From Chitinophaga sp. CF118 (GTDB lineage Bacteria > Bacteroidota > Bacteroidia > Chitinophagales > Chitinophagaceae): a stretch of 64,000 nucleotides of DNA. The stretch lies in contig NZ_FOMK01000011.1 in the NCBI RefSeq assembly GCF_900112615.1, positions 124,001 to 188,000 on the forward strand, in the 5' to 3' direction. Of the stretch, positions 9,406-17,873 are shown piece after piece. The first letter of the stretch is position 1. Each line of letters opens with the position of its first letter. A program made the position numbers and the translations under genes. The notes beneath the pieces were generated by a model. That model ran no database searches. It saw only the letters and a list, made by a program, of their open reading frames with translations, and was not told where the DNA came from.

Positions 9406-9438
9406 CACCGGCTGTAAATTTTATAGCCGGTGTTTTTT
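9406..9438 (+). terminator. rho-independent terminator after rpoD
   Basis: CACCGGCT and AGCCGGTG form an 8-bp stem around an 11-nt loop, followed directly by TTTTTT. Confidence 0.85.
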
Positions 9439-9454
9439 ATTATATGGGGATATG

Positions 9455-9462
9455 TATTTTTG
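9455..9462 (+). promoter_or_regulatory. -7 box upstream of trxB
   Basis: TATTTTTG matches TAnnTTTG and lies about 68 nt before the trxB ATG, just after the rpoD terminator. No TTG at the expected -33 distance. Confidence 0.45.
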
Positions 9463-9529
9463 CATGCACTATACCGATGGGGTACGTACATTCATAAATA
9501 GATCTTAACAATATTACATAGCAAGAAGT

Positions 9530-10483
9530 ATGGAGACTAACCAACAGCAGGAGCATGTACATTTATTAATTATAGGTTCCGGACCGGCAGGTTATACCGC
9601 TGCCATTTATGCCGCCAGAGCTAACCTGAAACCGGTGCTTTACCAGGGAATTCAACCAGGAGGACAATTAACCATTACTACAGAAGTAGAAAACTATCCC
9701 GGATACCCCGAAGGAATTCAAGGGCCGGAAATGATGGTGGACTTCGAAAAACAAGCTACCCGTATGGGCGCTGATATTCGTTTTGGCCTTGCCACTTCAG
9801 TGGATTTCAGTAGCCAGCCGTATAAAATAACAATAGACGAATCAAAGGTGATGACCGCCGATGCAGTAATCATTGCCACCGGTGCATCTGCCAAATGGCT
9901 CGGATTACCATCCGAACAACGCCTGAACGGCAGTGGCGTGTCTGCCTGCGCCGTGTGCGACGGATTCTTTTTCCGTGGTAAAGACGTTGTGATCGTAGGT
10001 GCCGGCGATACCGCAGCAGAAGAAGCTTTGTACCTGTCTAAAATGTGTACCAATGTACACATGGTAGTACGCCGCCATGAAATGCGCGCATCCATGATCA
10101 TGCAGGACCGTGTACTGAAAACCACAAACATCATGGTACACTGGAATTCTGAGACACTGGAAGTATTGGGAGATAAAAAGGTGGAAGCCGTAAAACTCCT
10201 GAATAATAAAACACAGGTAGAAACAGAGATCCCGGTAAGCGCATTTTTCGTAGCTATCGGTCACCAGCCAAATTCAGACATCTTCAAAGATGCACTGGAA
10301 CTGGACGAACAGGGATATATCAAAACCGTTCCCGGTTCTTCACGTACCAGCCTGGAAGGAGTATTTGCCTGTGGCGATGTACAGGATAAAATCTACCGTC
10401 AGGCAGTAACAGCCGCCGGCAGTGGTTGTATGGCAGCCCTGGATGCAGAACGTTACTTATCAGCAAAAGAACATCAACAATAA
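9530..10483 (+). CDS. trxB: thioredoxin reductase (NADPH)
   Basis: Flavoprotein that passes electrons from NADPH to thioredoxin. The 317 residues include the FAD-binding GSGPAG at 16-21, the redox-active CAVC at 140-143 in the usual ACAVCDGFFF context, the NADPH-binding GAGDTA at 157-162 and a C-terminal FAD motif ACGDVQD near 281-287 followed by the family's QAVTAAGSGCMAA. It stands alone between two terminators, so it is probably a single-gene unit. Confidence 0.97.
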   Translation: METNQQQEHVHLLIIGSGPAGYTAAIYAARANLKPVLYQGIQPGGQLTITTEVENYPGYPEGIQGPEMMVDFEKQATRMGADIRFGLATSVDFSSQPYKITIDESKVMTADAVIIATGASAKWLGLPSEQRLNGSGVSACAVCDGFFFRGKDVVIVGAGDTAAEEALYLSKMCTNVHMVVRRHEMRASMIMQDRVLKTTNIMVHWNSETLEVLGDKKVEAVKLLNNKTQVETEIPVSAFFVAIGHQPNSDIFKDALELDEQGYIKTVPGSSRTSLEGVFACGDVQDKIYRQAVTAAGSGCMAALDAERYLSAKEHQQ

Positions 10484-10497
10484 TATTTTCCAGAAGT

Positions 10498-10534
10498 AAC
10501 AGGCTGTATCATAAGTACGATACAGCCTGTTTTT
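10498..10534 (+). terminator. rho-independent terminator after trxB
   Basis: CAGGCTGTATC pairs with GATACAGCCTG around an 8-nt loop and is followed by TTTTT. Confidence 0.88.
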
Positions 10535-10603
10535 ATTCGGATTATAGTCGTCGTCAGGGCTCTTAACGCCTTTAGCAGGTTTCAATAAATTCAAACTCCA
10601 GGT

Positions 10604-10954
10604 ATGTTAACAATCGGCTTAGAGCAGGTACATTTCAGAGCCTTCCACGGTCTTTACCCGGAAGAACGCATCATTGGCAACGACTTCATCATCGATGTAT
10701 CTGTTACCATTCCCGGTGTTAACCAAATAGACAGTATAAAAGAAACCGTTAACTACCAGGGGATCTTCACAATAGTAGAACGGATCATGGCCATCCCACA
10801 GCCATTACTGGAACAAGTAGTTTATGCCATTACTGATGCCATCAAACAAAAGTATCCGGAAATTCAGAAATCAAATGTTTCTTTACGAAAAATGAATCCT
10901 CCAATGGGTGCTTCCGTACGTAACTCAATGGTCACGCTTGAAAAAAATTACTAA
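10604..10954 (+). CDS. folB: dihydroneopterin aldolase
   Basis: Folate-pathway enzyme converting 7,8-dihydroneopterin to 6-hydroxymethyl-dihydropterin and glycolaldehyde. The 116-residue length is typical. Visible family features are FHGLYPEERIIGN near the start (the substrate-binding HG-x-x-x-E-E region), the TVNYQGIF stretch corresponding to the usual T-V-[DN]-Y and the C-terminal KMNPPM. It lies downstream of the trxB terminator; no promoter box is obvious. The following TPR protein is 70 nt away. Confidence 0.93.
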   Translation: MLTIGLEQVHFRAFHGLYPEERIIGNDFIIDVSVTIPGVNQIDSIKETVNYQGIFTIVERIMAIPQPLLEQVVYAITDAIKQKYPEIQKSNVSLRKMNPPMGASVRNSMVTLEKNY

Positions 10955-11023
10955 AGGTGTGATGGCCGGTATATCATAGTTGATATTAAATTAGTATTTT
11001 TAATATGTATATAACTCCATCCT

Positions 11024-11779
11024 ATGTTAAAAAACGTATTGGCCTTCGCTTGTCTACTGTTATTTTCCGGTGTTTTGTATGCACAGACTGCTGAAGAGCT
11101 TGTAGAACAGGCCTTGCAGCAGGAAAAACAAATGAAAGAGAGCGCTGCTCTTGCCTTGTATAAAGATGCGCTCAAGGTCCAGCCGGACAATATCCAGGCG
11201 CTGACAGGTGCCAGCGAACTTTGCTCCCGGGAAGGTTACCGTCAGAAAGACACTGATGAAAAGATCCGTAACTATGATGATGCAAAGAATTATGCTGATC
11301 AGGCTTTAAAACTGGCGCCGGAAAATGCTGATGCCAACTATGTAATGGCAGTGGCTATGGGACGTAAAGCCATGATAGCCGGCGCGAAAGAGAAGGTAGC
11401 CGCCTCCAAGGAAGTGAAGAAATATGCAGAATTGGCCATCAAATTTAACCCCTCATGCGCCAAAGCATATCATGTGCTGGGCAAATGGAATTATGAAGTG
11501 GCTAACCTGAACACCTTTGAGAAAGCCGCTGCCAAAATGTTATTTGGCGGCCTGCCGGAAGGCTCACTATCCTCCGCCATTAATAATTATGAAAAATGCC
11601 GTAAGCTGGATCCCTTTATTGTAGTGAATTACCTTGAACTGGCACGGGCCTATCTGGAGAATGATGAGCAGGCCAAAGCTATAGAAATACTTAAAAAAGC
11701 AGTATCCCTGAGAAGTGTTATTCAGGACGATGCCGATACAAAATCTCAATGTAAAAAGATGCTGGAAGGGCTGGAATAG
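11024..11779 (+). CDS. secreted tetratricopeptide-repeat protein
   Basis: 251 residues with a signal peptide (about 1-21, ending VLYAQ). The mature part is built of helix-turn-helix units of TPR type: an ALALYKDALKVQPDN-like unit near 40-60, YADQALKLAPENADANYVMAV near 90, YAELAIKFNPSCAKAYHVLG near 135, INNYEKCRKLDPFIVVNYLELA near 190, and a last one near 215-235. No enzymatic motif is seen. It is probably a periplasmic scaffold protein of unknown partner. The start at 11024 is set by the signal peptide. Confidence 0.85.
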   Translation: MLKNVLAFACLLLFSGVLYAQTAEELVEQALQQEKQMKESAALALYKDALKVQPDNIQALTGASELCSREGYRQKDTDEKIRNYDDAKNYADQALKLAPENADANYVMAVAMGRKAMIAGAKEKVAASKEVKKYAELAIKFNPSCAKAYHVLGKWNYEVANLNTFEKAAAKMLFGGLPEGSLSSAINNYEKCRKLDPFIVVNYLELARAYLENDEQAKAIEILKKAVSLRSVIQDDADTKSQCKKMLEGLE

Positions 11780-11852
11780 AGTTGATTTGCAAGGGACTGA
11801 ATCGAAAGTCACTATTTTTGGTTATTATTGTGCCATATTTAATGTATTAATA

Positions 11853-12731
11853 ATGTCTGTTACATATAACATACATCCTGCTTTTGCAGTCGATGATGCT
11901 TCTTTACTGGAAACAGATCTTACTACCTGCCAACTGCTGGTGCTTATAGGAAGGGGGATTTTTAGTTATGTAGTCTATGAACCGGCTTCCAAAAGATTTG
12001 TGGCACTGAAATCATATACCTTTCTTTCACAGAAAAGTGGGGCTGTGGCTGACCTGGAAATGATAGAACAGGTGTTCGATGCCGACAAACTCTTATTCAC
12101 CAGCTTCCGTGCAGTATACCTGGCTTTCGATGGGGGAGATAGTACGCTGGTGCCTGAAAAACATTACAATGCTTCTCTTAAAAAAGACTACCTGCAGCTG
12201 ATCTACCCTGAAAAAACACAGGAAGTAATCCTGGCAGATATATTGCCAGACCAGCATCTGGTAAATATCTATGGTGTGGATAAAGACCTGCTGGGCTATT
12301 TACGCAAAGAATTCTCTACAGATAATACCCTGCATGTAAACTCCGCTTTGCTGAAATCATACACCTTTGATAATGGTTTCCGTGATATTAACGGAGTTGC
12401 CTTCATCGATATCCAGCAACATAAATTTACACTCACTGTATATAAATTAGGACAGCTGTTATCTCAGCAGGAAATTCTCTGCCAGACAGGATTGGATGTA
12501 GTATATCACCTGGTGAATGCCCTGCGGCAAACCGGATTGGATGAACAATATGCAAAAGTAAAAGTAGGCGGAGCCGTTACTGCAGATTCCCAGATCTATA
12601 AGGAATTACACAGGTTCATTCCTAAACTTGAATGGATGGAGCGCTTACCCGGTTTTGGATACATTCCTAAAATGCAGGAAATTCCCGGTTATTATTTCAA
12701 CAATCTATATGCACTGGCTTTATGCGTATAA
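11853..12731 (+). CDS. DUF3822 family protein
   Basis: About 292 residues from the ATG at 11853; the in-frame upstream extension overlaps the TPR gene and is rejected. It matches what I know of DUF3822, a Bacteroidota family with an actin/ROK-like ATPase fold that almost always precedes rsmD and coaD. Examples are CQLLVLIGRGIFSYVVYEPA near the start and a central FIDIQQHKFTLTVYK strand pair. Function is unknown. Its 3' end overlaps rsmD by 10 nt, which supports co-translation. Confidence 0.82.
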   Translation: MSVTYNIHPAFAVDDASLLETDLTTCQLLVLIGRGIFSYVVYEPASKRFVALKSYTFLSQKSGAVADLEMIEQVFDADKLLFTSFRAVYLAFDGGDSTLVPEKHYNASLKKDYLQLIYPEKTQEVILADILPDQHLVNIYGVDKDLLGYLRKEFSTDNTLHVNSALLKSYTFDNGFRDINGVAFIDIQQHKFTLTVYKLGQLLSQQEILCQTGLDVVYHLVNALRQTGLDEQYAKVKVGGAVTADSQIYKELHRFIPKLEWMERLPGFGYIPKMQEIPGYYFNNLYALALCV

Positions 12732-13273
12732 TAGGAGGAGAGAAAGGGGGATTACACTTTCAGCCACCGGCCAATATGCCACATACGCGGCCTACTACAG
12801 ATCTTGCTAAAGAAGGACTTTTTAATATCATAGAGAATAATCTCGACCTTACTTCACTTAAAACACTTGACATATTCGGGGGTACCGGTAGTATCAGCTA
12901 TGAACTGGCTTCCCGGGGCGTAACCGATCTTACTACTGTTGAGAAAGACCCAACGATGGCAGCATTTATAACGAAAACTGCCGCAGAACTGGATATTTCT
13001 CTGAAGGTACATAGGATGGATGTGTTTAAATACCTCGAACAGTGTACCGAAAAATTTAATTTCATTTTTGCAGATGCTCCATATGGCATGCCTAACATTG
13101 ACAAGCTCCCACAGATCATTTTTGAAAGGGAACTGTTAGAGAAGGAAGGATGGCTTGTACTGGAGCATACCCGCAACCTTGACTTTAAGAAATTTTCTTA
13201 TTATCGCAGTGAGCGGAATTATGGCACCACTATCTTTTCTATTTTTATCAACAGGGAAGAACTGAAGAAGTAG
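12722..13273 (+). CDS. rsmD: 16S rRNA (guanine(966)-N2)-methyltransferase RsmD
   Basis: SAM-dependent methyltransferase that modifies G966 of 16S rRNA during 30S assembly. The 183 residues begin with the RsmD signature MRIIGGEKGG and continue with RPTTDLAKEGLFNI. The SAM-binding motif I is LDIFGGTGSISYELASRG at 49-66, and the catalytic loop reads DAPY at 118-121 in place of the common DPPY. It sits in the cluster DUF3822-rsmD-coaD, overlapping the first and 24 nt from the second. Confidence 0.93.
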   Translation: MRIIGGEKGGLHFQPPANMPHTRPTTDLAKEGLFNIIENNLDLTSLKTLDIFGGTGSISYELASRGVTDLTTVEKDPTMAAFITKTAAELDISLKVHRMDVFKYLEQCTEKFNFIFADAPYGMPNIDKLPQIIFERELLEKEGWLVLEHTRNLDFKKFSYYRSERNYGTTIFSIFINREELKK

Positions 13274-13297
13274 TTATTCCAGGCACAACATATTAAT

Positions 13298-13774
13298 ATG
13301 GAACGTATCTGTTTATTTCCCGGCACATTTGATCCTATTACGTTAGGTCACACCGATGTGATAGACCGCGCACTCGATCTTTTCGATGAACTGTTCGTAG
13401 GGATTGGGATCAATTCAACAAAAGTTCCTATGTTCCCGCTGGAACAACGGATCCAGTGGATCAAAGAGATCTATAGTCATACACCTAAAGTAAAGGTGGT
13501 TACTTATGATGGACTGACCGCGAACTTCTGCAAACAGATCAACGCAAATTTTATATTGAGGGGGATCAGGGGTATCGCTGATTTTGAATATGAGAAAGCG
13601 ATAGCAGATGTGAACCGTATGATGGACAGTAGTATTGAAACAATTTTTTTAAGTTGTACCCCGAAATATTCTACTATTGCTTCTTCACTGGTTCGGGATG
13701 TGCTACGTTACAAAGGTGATGCATCTCAGTTATTGCCAGCAGAAGTATTACACACCCTCAAATCAGCTATATGA
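13298..13774 (+). CDS. coaD: phosphopantetheine adenylyltransferase
   Basis: Penultimate step of coenzyme A synthesis: 4'-phosphopantetheine plus ATP to dephospho-CoA. The 158-residue product has the nucleotidyltransferase motif FPGTFDPITLGH at 7-18 (TxGH is the HIGH-like site), the substrate loop RGIRGIADFEYE near 88-99, and the C-terminal ISSTLVR-type sequence, here IASSLVRDVLR. The ATG of the following thioesterase gene overlaps the coaD stop by 4 nt (ATGA), indicating one operon. Confidence 0.96.
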   Translation: MERICLFPGTFDPITLGHTDVIDRALDLFDELFVGIGINSTKVPMFPLEQRIQWIKEIYSHTPKVKVVTYDGLTANFCKQINANFILRGIRGIADFEYEKAIADVNRMMDSSIETIFLSCTPKYSTIASSLVRDVLRYKGDASQLLPAEVLHTLKSAI

Positions 13775-14205
13775 AACCGATCTGGTACTCTTTAGATGTT
13801 TCTCTCGATCAGCTTAATGATTCTGGTAAAAATACCATGTCGGCACACCTTGGAATGGAGTTTACCGAAATCGGTCCTGATTACCTGCGGATAATGATGC
13901 CTGTAAATCATCTTACCCGGCAGCCTTATGGGCTTTTGCATGGAGGTGCTTCAGCTGCATTGGCAGAAACAGTAGGGAGTGTGGCTTCTTCACTGATCAT
14001 AGATCACAGTAAGCAGATCTGTGTAGGACTGGATATCAACGCTAATCATATAAAAGGTGTACGGGACGGATATGTACATGCTATAGCCCGGCCATTACAT
14101 ATAGGAGCTACTACCCACGTTTGGGATATCAGGATCTGTGATGATCATAACAAACTGGTTTGCATCAGCCGGCTCACAGTAGCTATCAGGGATAAAAAAG
14201 AATAA
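13771..14205 (+). CDS. PaaI/YdiI-type hotdog-fold acyl-CoA thioesterase
   Basis: 144-residue single hotdog domain. The active-site segment GLLHGGASAALAETVGSVAS (about 50-69) is the hallmark of the PaaI/YdiI/MenI group, where the HGG loop and following Glu act on the thioester. Substrate cannot be told from sequence; 1,4-dihydroxy-2-naphthoyl-CoA (menaquinone pathway) or phenylacetyl-type CoA esters are the known options, and no men gene lies nearby. It overlaps coaD by 4 nt and converges with the Nudix gene, separated by a shared hairpin. Confidence 0.85.
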   Translation: MKPIWYSLDVSLDQLNDSGKNTMSAHLGMEFTEIGPDYLRIMMPVNHLTRQPYGLLHGGASAALAETVGSVASSLIIDHSKQICVGLDINANHIKGVRDGYVHAIARPLHIGATTHVWDIRICDDHNKLVCISRLTVAIRDKKE

Positions 14206-14232
14206 CGGAGATAACAGATCTGCCATCTCCGT
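14205..14232. terminator. hairpin between convergent thioesterase and Nudix genes
   Basis: ACGGAGAT pairs with ATCTCCGT around a 12-nt loop. On the minus strand it is followed by a T-rich stretch; on the plus strand the T-run is weak. It probably serves both genes. Confidence 0.6.
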
Positions 14233-14243
14233 CGTCCTGTTAT

Positions 14244-14870
14244 TTACACCGGGTATCCATCTTTTTCAAATACATCTGCAATGTTCTGATAAGAGAACTT
14301 CAGGTATTTGCTCAAATGCTCGGGTTTTACCCATTGGATATCCAGAATATCTTCTTCAATCTGCGGGATGGTCAGTTCCGTTCCCGTAAACTGCATCTTA
14401 TACCAGTGCGTGTGCTTCAGAATCTTCTTTTCCTTGTAAGTATAAAAATGAAGGGTTTCCGAGATTTTATGCTCCAGGGTAATACTGTGCAGGCCGGTTT
14501 CCTCTTCCACTTCCCGTAAAGCACACGTTTCCAGGTCTTCGCCATCATCCTGTTTGCCTTTAGGAAGATCCCACCTTCCACGACGGAACATCAACAGAAT
14601 TTCTTCTTCAGGATTGGTGATCAGTCCACCCGCCGCAACGAGAATGCTGAAATAGCTTTTTACCTTATCCAGTAAACCGGTAGTATCCGGATTAATGAAA
14701 ATGGCCGCCGGCAGTTTGCCCGTTTCGAGAGCCTGTAACGTACTCTCTATTATTTTCTGGTCCGGCAGGTTATATGATTCAGCACCTTTGTACTTCTCAG
14801 GCACTGCCTCAGGGGTAGCAGTGATGATCAGAGGTCTTTCGTTGAGATATATTATTGACTCTTTTTCCAT
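14244..14870 (-). CDS. Nudix hydrolase domain protein
   Basis: 208 residues with an extra N-terminal region (1-70) of unknown role and a Nudix domain from about 73. The Nudix box G-x5-E-x7-RE-x2-EE-x-G is complete at 105-126 (GKQDDGED..., REVEEETGL), so pyrophosphohydrolase activity on a nucleoside diphosphate derivative is expected. The segment RRGRWDLPKGK before the box is typical of diadenosine-polyphosphate or nucleotide-sugar type members. Substrate is not predictable. It is divergent from pyrE by 64 nt. Confidence 0.88.
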   Translation of the reverse strand: MEKESIIYLNERPLIITATPEAVPEKYKGAESYNLPDQKIIESTLQALETGKLPAAIFINPDTTGLLDKVKSYFSILVAAGGLITNPEEEILLMFRRGRWDLPKGKQDDGEDLETCALREVEEETGLHSITLEHKISETLHFYTYKEKKILKHTHWYKMQFTGTELTIPQIEEDILDIQWVKPEHLSKYLKFSYQNIADVFEKDGYPV

Positions 14871-14934
14871 GTTGCAAAATTAGTGTTGATTTAATCATTC
14901 GTCAATAATTCCTAATTAACTATTTTTGCTTTCT

Positions 14935-15579
14935 ATGAGTAAGATCAGCGAAAAACAAGTAGCGGAAAAGCTATTGCAGATACAAGCCGTAAAGCTGCGT
15001 CCGGCAGAACCTTTTACCTGGGCTTCCGGCTGGAAGTCGCCCATTTACTGCGACAACCGTAAAATATTGTCATTCCCATATGTGCGTGACTATGTTAAAT
15101 CGGAGTTGTGTAACGTGGTATTTGAAACTTTTCCGGATGCTGCGGTAATAGCAGGAGTTGCCACCGGAGGCATTCCCCTGGGAGCATTGGTAGCCGATCA
15201 GCTGAAATTACCATTTATCTATGTACGTGCAAAAGCAAAAGAGCATGGTATGGGTAACCTGATTGAAGGGGTGTTACAGCCTGGTCAGCCGGTAGTTGTG
15301 GTGGAAGATCTGATCTCTACCGGGAAAAGCAGTCTTGAAGCAGTAGCTGCTATCAGGGCCGCAGGCGGAGAAGTTGTAGGAATGGTATCTATCTTCAATT
15401 ATGGATTTGATGTAGCAGTAAAAGCGTTTGAAGCTGCAGGGGTTCCTTTCTACTCACTTAGCAATTATAGCGCCCTTATAGAGCTGGCCGTTGAAAAAGG
15501 AGTGGTGTCTGAAGCCGACCTTTCCACGCTGGAAGCCTGGAGAAGTGCGCCAGACAAATGGCAGTTGCAGAAAGTATAA
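14935..15579 (+). CDS. pyrE: orotate phosphoribosyltransferase
   Basis: Pyrimidine pathway: orotate plus PRPP to orotidine 5'-monophosphate. The 214 residues start at the ATG at 14935 (an upstream TTG at 14926 is unlikely). Residues 24-42 carry the orotate-binding FTWASGWKSPIYCDNR, VRAKAKEHG at 97-105 is the flexible catalytic loop with the usual K-x-K-x-H pattern, and VVVVEDLISTGKSS at 120-133 is the PRPP loop. The divergent Nudix gene suggests a shared promoter region. Confidence 0.96.
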   Translation: MSKISEKQVAEKLLQIQAVKLRPAEPFTWASGWKSPIYCDNRKILSFPYVRDYVKSELCNVVFETFPDAAVIAGVATGGIPLGALVADQLKLPFIYVRAKAKEHGMGNLIEGVLQPGQPVVVVEDLISTGKSSLEAVAAIRAAGGEVVGMVSIFNYGFDVAVKAFEAAGVPFYSLSNYSALIELAVEKGVVSEADLSTLEAWRSAPDKWQLQKV

Positions 15580-15646
15580 CCGTTCTTCAAAAAGCGGGTC
15601 ATCAATTAAAGGTTATTTATTATATTAGGATTACAAAAAGTAAATT

Positions 15647-16015
15647 ATGCGTATCATCAAACTTGTAATGGTGTTATTATTTGCGGGTGTAGGTGTTACT
15701 ATGGCCCAGGCAAAAAAGGGCACAATGGTAACAGCAAAGATCGCTACCCCAACAGTACAATGCGAACAATGCAAGAACCGTATTGAAAAGTTCCTGCTGA
15801 GAGAAGAAGGCGTTGCCTCTTCCAAAGTGGACTATAAACATGGTATCACTACCGTGAAATTTTTCAGTGACCGCACTAATATAGAGAACGTAAAAACGGC
15901 TATTGCGAATGCGGGTTATGATGCTGACAATGTAACGGCAAATGAAGAATCTTATGCCAAGCTACCTACCTGCTGCAAAAAGCCGGAAGATGGTGGTGGA
16001 AAAGAAAAACACTAA
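15647..16015 (+). CDS. secreted heavy-metal-associated (HMA) domain protein
   Basis: 122 residues with a signal peptide (about 1-21, TMAQA). The mature part has a ferredoxin-like HMA fold: VQCEQCKNRIEKFL at 38-51 gives the CxxC metal site (C39, C42), followed by GVASSKVDYKHGITTVKF and AIANAGYDADNV. Another CC pair near the C-terminus and a Gly/Lys/Glu-rich tail could add metal ligands. It is probably a periplasmic copper- or other soft-metal-binding protein; no transporter gene is beside it. A strong terminator follows. Confidence 0.85.
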   Translation: MRIIKLVMVLLFAGVGVTMAQAKKGTMVTAKIATPTVQCEQCKNRIEKFLLREEGVASSKVDYKHGITTVKFFSDRTNIENVKTAIANAGYDADNVTANEESYAKLPTCCKKPEDGGGKEKH

Positions 16016-16034
16016 TTAAAGCTTCTTATAAGAA

Positions 16035-16065
16035 AAGTGTTCCGTAACCACGGGACACTTTTTTT
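16035..16065 (+). terminator. rho-independent terminator after the HMA protein gene
   Basis: AAGTGTTCCG and CGGGACACTT form a 10-bp stem with one G-T type mismatch and a 6-nt loop, followed by TTTTT. Confidence 0.85.
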
Positions 16066-16408
16066 GTGCCCTGTACCTATCTTATCAAGTAATATATTTT
16101 TAACTTAATATTATACTTATTTATTATTTTTGTACCCTGTACGGAACCCTGAGGGATATTTGAACAACCTATATTATTTTTTAAACCCTCAATTGAATAA
16201 CCATATTAACTGTTTTAACCATGAAAGAACCTATATCTTATAAGAGAAGAGCTTATTGTTTCCACTAAGTATTATCCACTTACATTAATTATTCAGACAC
16301 CCGATTGATATTTCCTGTCGATATCACTGTGGGTATGTTACATCATTTTTGATGCGGTATTGCTGTGCCGCCTGTGAAAGATTTTTTTTTAACCATAAAC
16401 GTGTATTG
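16066..16408. other. 343-nt leader region before the M23 peptidase gene
   Basis: No gene. A TATTTTTG box at 16125-16132 would give a 5' leader of about 270 nt. A 15-codon ATG frame (ATGAAAGAACC..., 16221-16268) lies inside it. I recognise no riboswitch. Confidence 0.35.
16125..16132 (+). promoter_or_regulatory. -7 box upstream of the M23 peptidase gene
   Basis: TATTTTTG fits TAnnTTTG in an AT-rich context 276 nt ahead of the ATG. Confidence 0.35.
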
Positions 16409-16957
16409 ATGAAGAACATCCAATTCAAATTGATTCCCATTCTGGGAATGGCAGTGTGTTTTACTGCCCTGGTATCCTGCTCAAAAACTGAGTTAGCTGC
16501 TAAACAGGAGCCAGAAACAGAAAAGAAAATCGAGTCAGATGAGGAAATTGCAGCACTTGAACTTGCTGCTGCTGCAAAAATTGCCTCACCTGTACCTGGT
16601 TACAAAGTAACCTACGCTTATGGCATCAGAGATCCCCGCTATGCTGCGGGATTTCATACAGGTGATGATTACGCTGCGCCAAGTGGCAAACCTGTAGTTG
16701 CTGTACTGGCTGGTAAGATTGTATGGTCCAATTCCAATGGAGGAGCTTATGGCAACTGGATTGGCCTGCGTGCAAACGGTCGTGATTACATTTACTGTCA
16801 TTTATCGTCCCGTTCTGTAAGTAAAGGTGCTACGGTAAAAGCCGGACAGCAATTAGGTAAAGTGGGTGCTACAGGTAATGTGACCGGACCACATCTGCAT
16901 TTTGAAGACAGACCAGCAGGTGGCGGTTATGGTAATGTGAGGAAGCCAAAATGGTAA
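16409..16957 (+). CDS. M23 (LytM-type) peptidase lipoprotein
   Basis: 182 residues from the ATG at 16409; in-frame upstream codons from 16349 add 20 residues that would bury the signal peptide and are rejected. A lipobox LVSC places the lipidated Cys at 24. An Ala/Glu-rich linker leads to an M23 domain with zinc ligands H83 and D87 (GFHTGDDY) and HLH at 162-164, plus H131. The family cleaves peptide cross-links in peptidoglycan, here probably from the outer or inner membrane surface. All zinc ligands are present, so activity is plausible. It is compact, with no LysM or coiled-coil partner domain. Confidence 0.9.
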   Translation: MKNIQFKLIPILGMAVCFTALVSCSKTELAAKQEPETEKKIESDEEIAALELAAAAKIASPVPGYKVTYAYGIRDPRYAAGFHTGDDYAAPSGKPVVAVLAGKIVWSNSNGGAYGNWIGLRANGRDYIYCHLSSRSVSKGATVKAGQQLGKVGATGNVTGPHLHFEDRPAGGGYGNVRKPKW

Positions 16958-16978
16958 TGAGAAGAAATCGATAGCTCG

Positions 16979-17016
16979 GGGGCTGAGAAACCAATTGGTT
17001 CTCAGCCCTATTTTTT
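16979..17016. terminator. terminator between convergent M23 and LEA-type genes
   Basis: GGGCTGAGAA and TTCTCAGCCC form the stem; a 4-nt palindromic extension through CCAATTGG closes it, and TATTTTTTA follows on the plus strand. Confidence 0.85.
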
Positions 17017-17023
17017 ACTCTAA

Positions 17024-17479
17024 CTAAAAGAAATTAAGCGGTTGCTTAGTTTCACATTTGATCGGAAAAGGCAAAAATACGCCTCCTTTACCCACCTTAC
17101 AATTCCCCGTTGCCTTGATCGTTACCTCCTTATTCAGGAGAGCGCCAAGGGCATTTTTGAACACATTTTCCATATTGATCTCCAGTTTCACCGGAAAGTA
17201 AAAAGTATCTTTTGCCGGAATATAGATCATGGTATCCTGAACGGAATGGCCCACCTGGGTATCATCAAAGAACAGATCGAAACTGGCATCTTTCAGTTTC
17301 AGGTTAAAGCTGTTCGGATTGTAATAAGATAATGTCATTTCAACAATGCTTTTCTGGAACCCTAAGTTGCCAACTTTAAAACCAGCTACCCTCACAAATT
17401 GGAGATCCTTGACCTTTTCGCAGGAACTTACGATTCCCCATATTGCAAAAATGAAAATGCTCAGTCTGATATATTTCAT
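17024..17479 (-). CDS. LEA14-like (LEA type 2) lipoprotein
   Basis: 151 residues from the ATG at 17477-17479; an upstream in-frame start would add 24 residues and displace the lipoprotein signal. The lipobox is IVSSC with Cys20. The mature domain has the LEA type 2 pattern, LSYYNPNSFNLKLKDASFDLFF near 55-76, which is the usual 'x-x-NPN-x-[FVI]' strand-turn. Such domains are found on secreted lipoproteins with structural or stress roles; no specific partner can be inferred. It converges with the M23 gene. Confidence 0.8.
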   Translation of the reverse strand: MKYIRLSIFIFAIWGIVSSCEKVKDLQFVRVAGFKVGNLGFQKSIVEMTLSYYNPNSFNLKLKDASFDLFFDDTQVGHSVQDTMIYIPAKDTFYFPVKLEINMENVFKNALGALLNKEVTIKATGNCKVGKGGVFLPFPIKCETKQPLNFF

Positions 17480-17873
17480 GACAAAAGATGTAATTAATAT
17501 GACAAATGGAGATAAGTAATTTCCATCAAACCTACATGAAAGTAAACGCATCTCAAAAGAAGGATAGAGGAATTATGAAACTTTTAACCTCACATTTCTT
17601 ACTGATTCCTGTAAATCACACCTCTACCTAACATTTTACTTTAAGTATAAAACTCCTTGAAAATGAACAAAAAAGCTACTAAATAGTTTAGTAAATTTGC
17701 AACCGCCTGACCTTTTACTTTAAAGTTCGAATTGCTAAATTCAATAGCATATTTTTAACTTTTCTATGAATTGTTTTTCAGAGACTTAGAGTTAATTGTT
17801 AAGTAGTTAATGATAAGTCGCTCAGTAGGTATAAACACAGGTATTTACACAGTAACCACTAAATTTTGACTAT
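17480..17873. other. divergent intergenic region upstream of the LEA and WbqC genes
   Basis: About 390 nt of AT-rich, apparently non-coding sequence. A TAAATTTG box at 17692-17699 could start the WbqC transcript with a leader near 165 nt. Nothing else recognised. Confidence 0.4.
17692..17699 (+). promoter_or_regulatory. -7 box upstream of the WbqC gene
   Basis: TAAATTTG fits TAnnTTTG. No correctly spaced TTG upstream. Confidence 0.35.
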
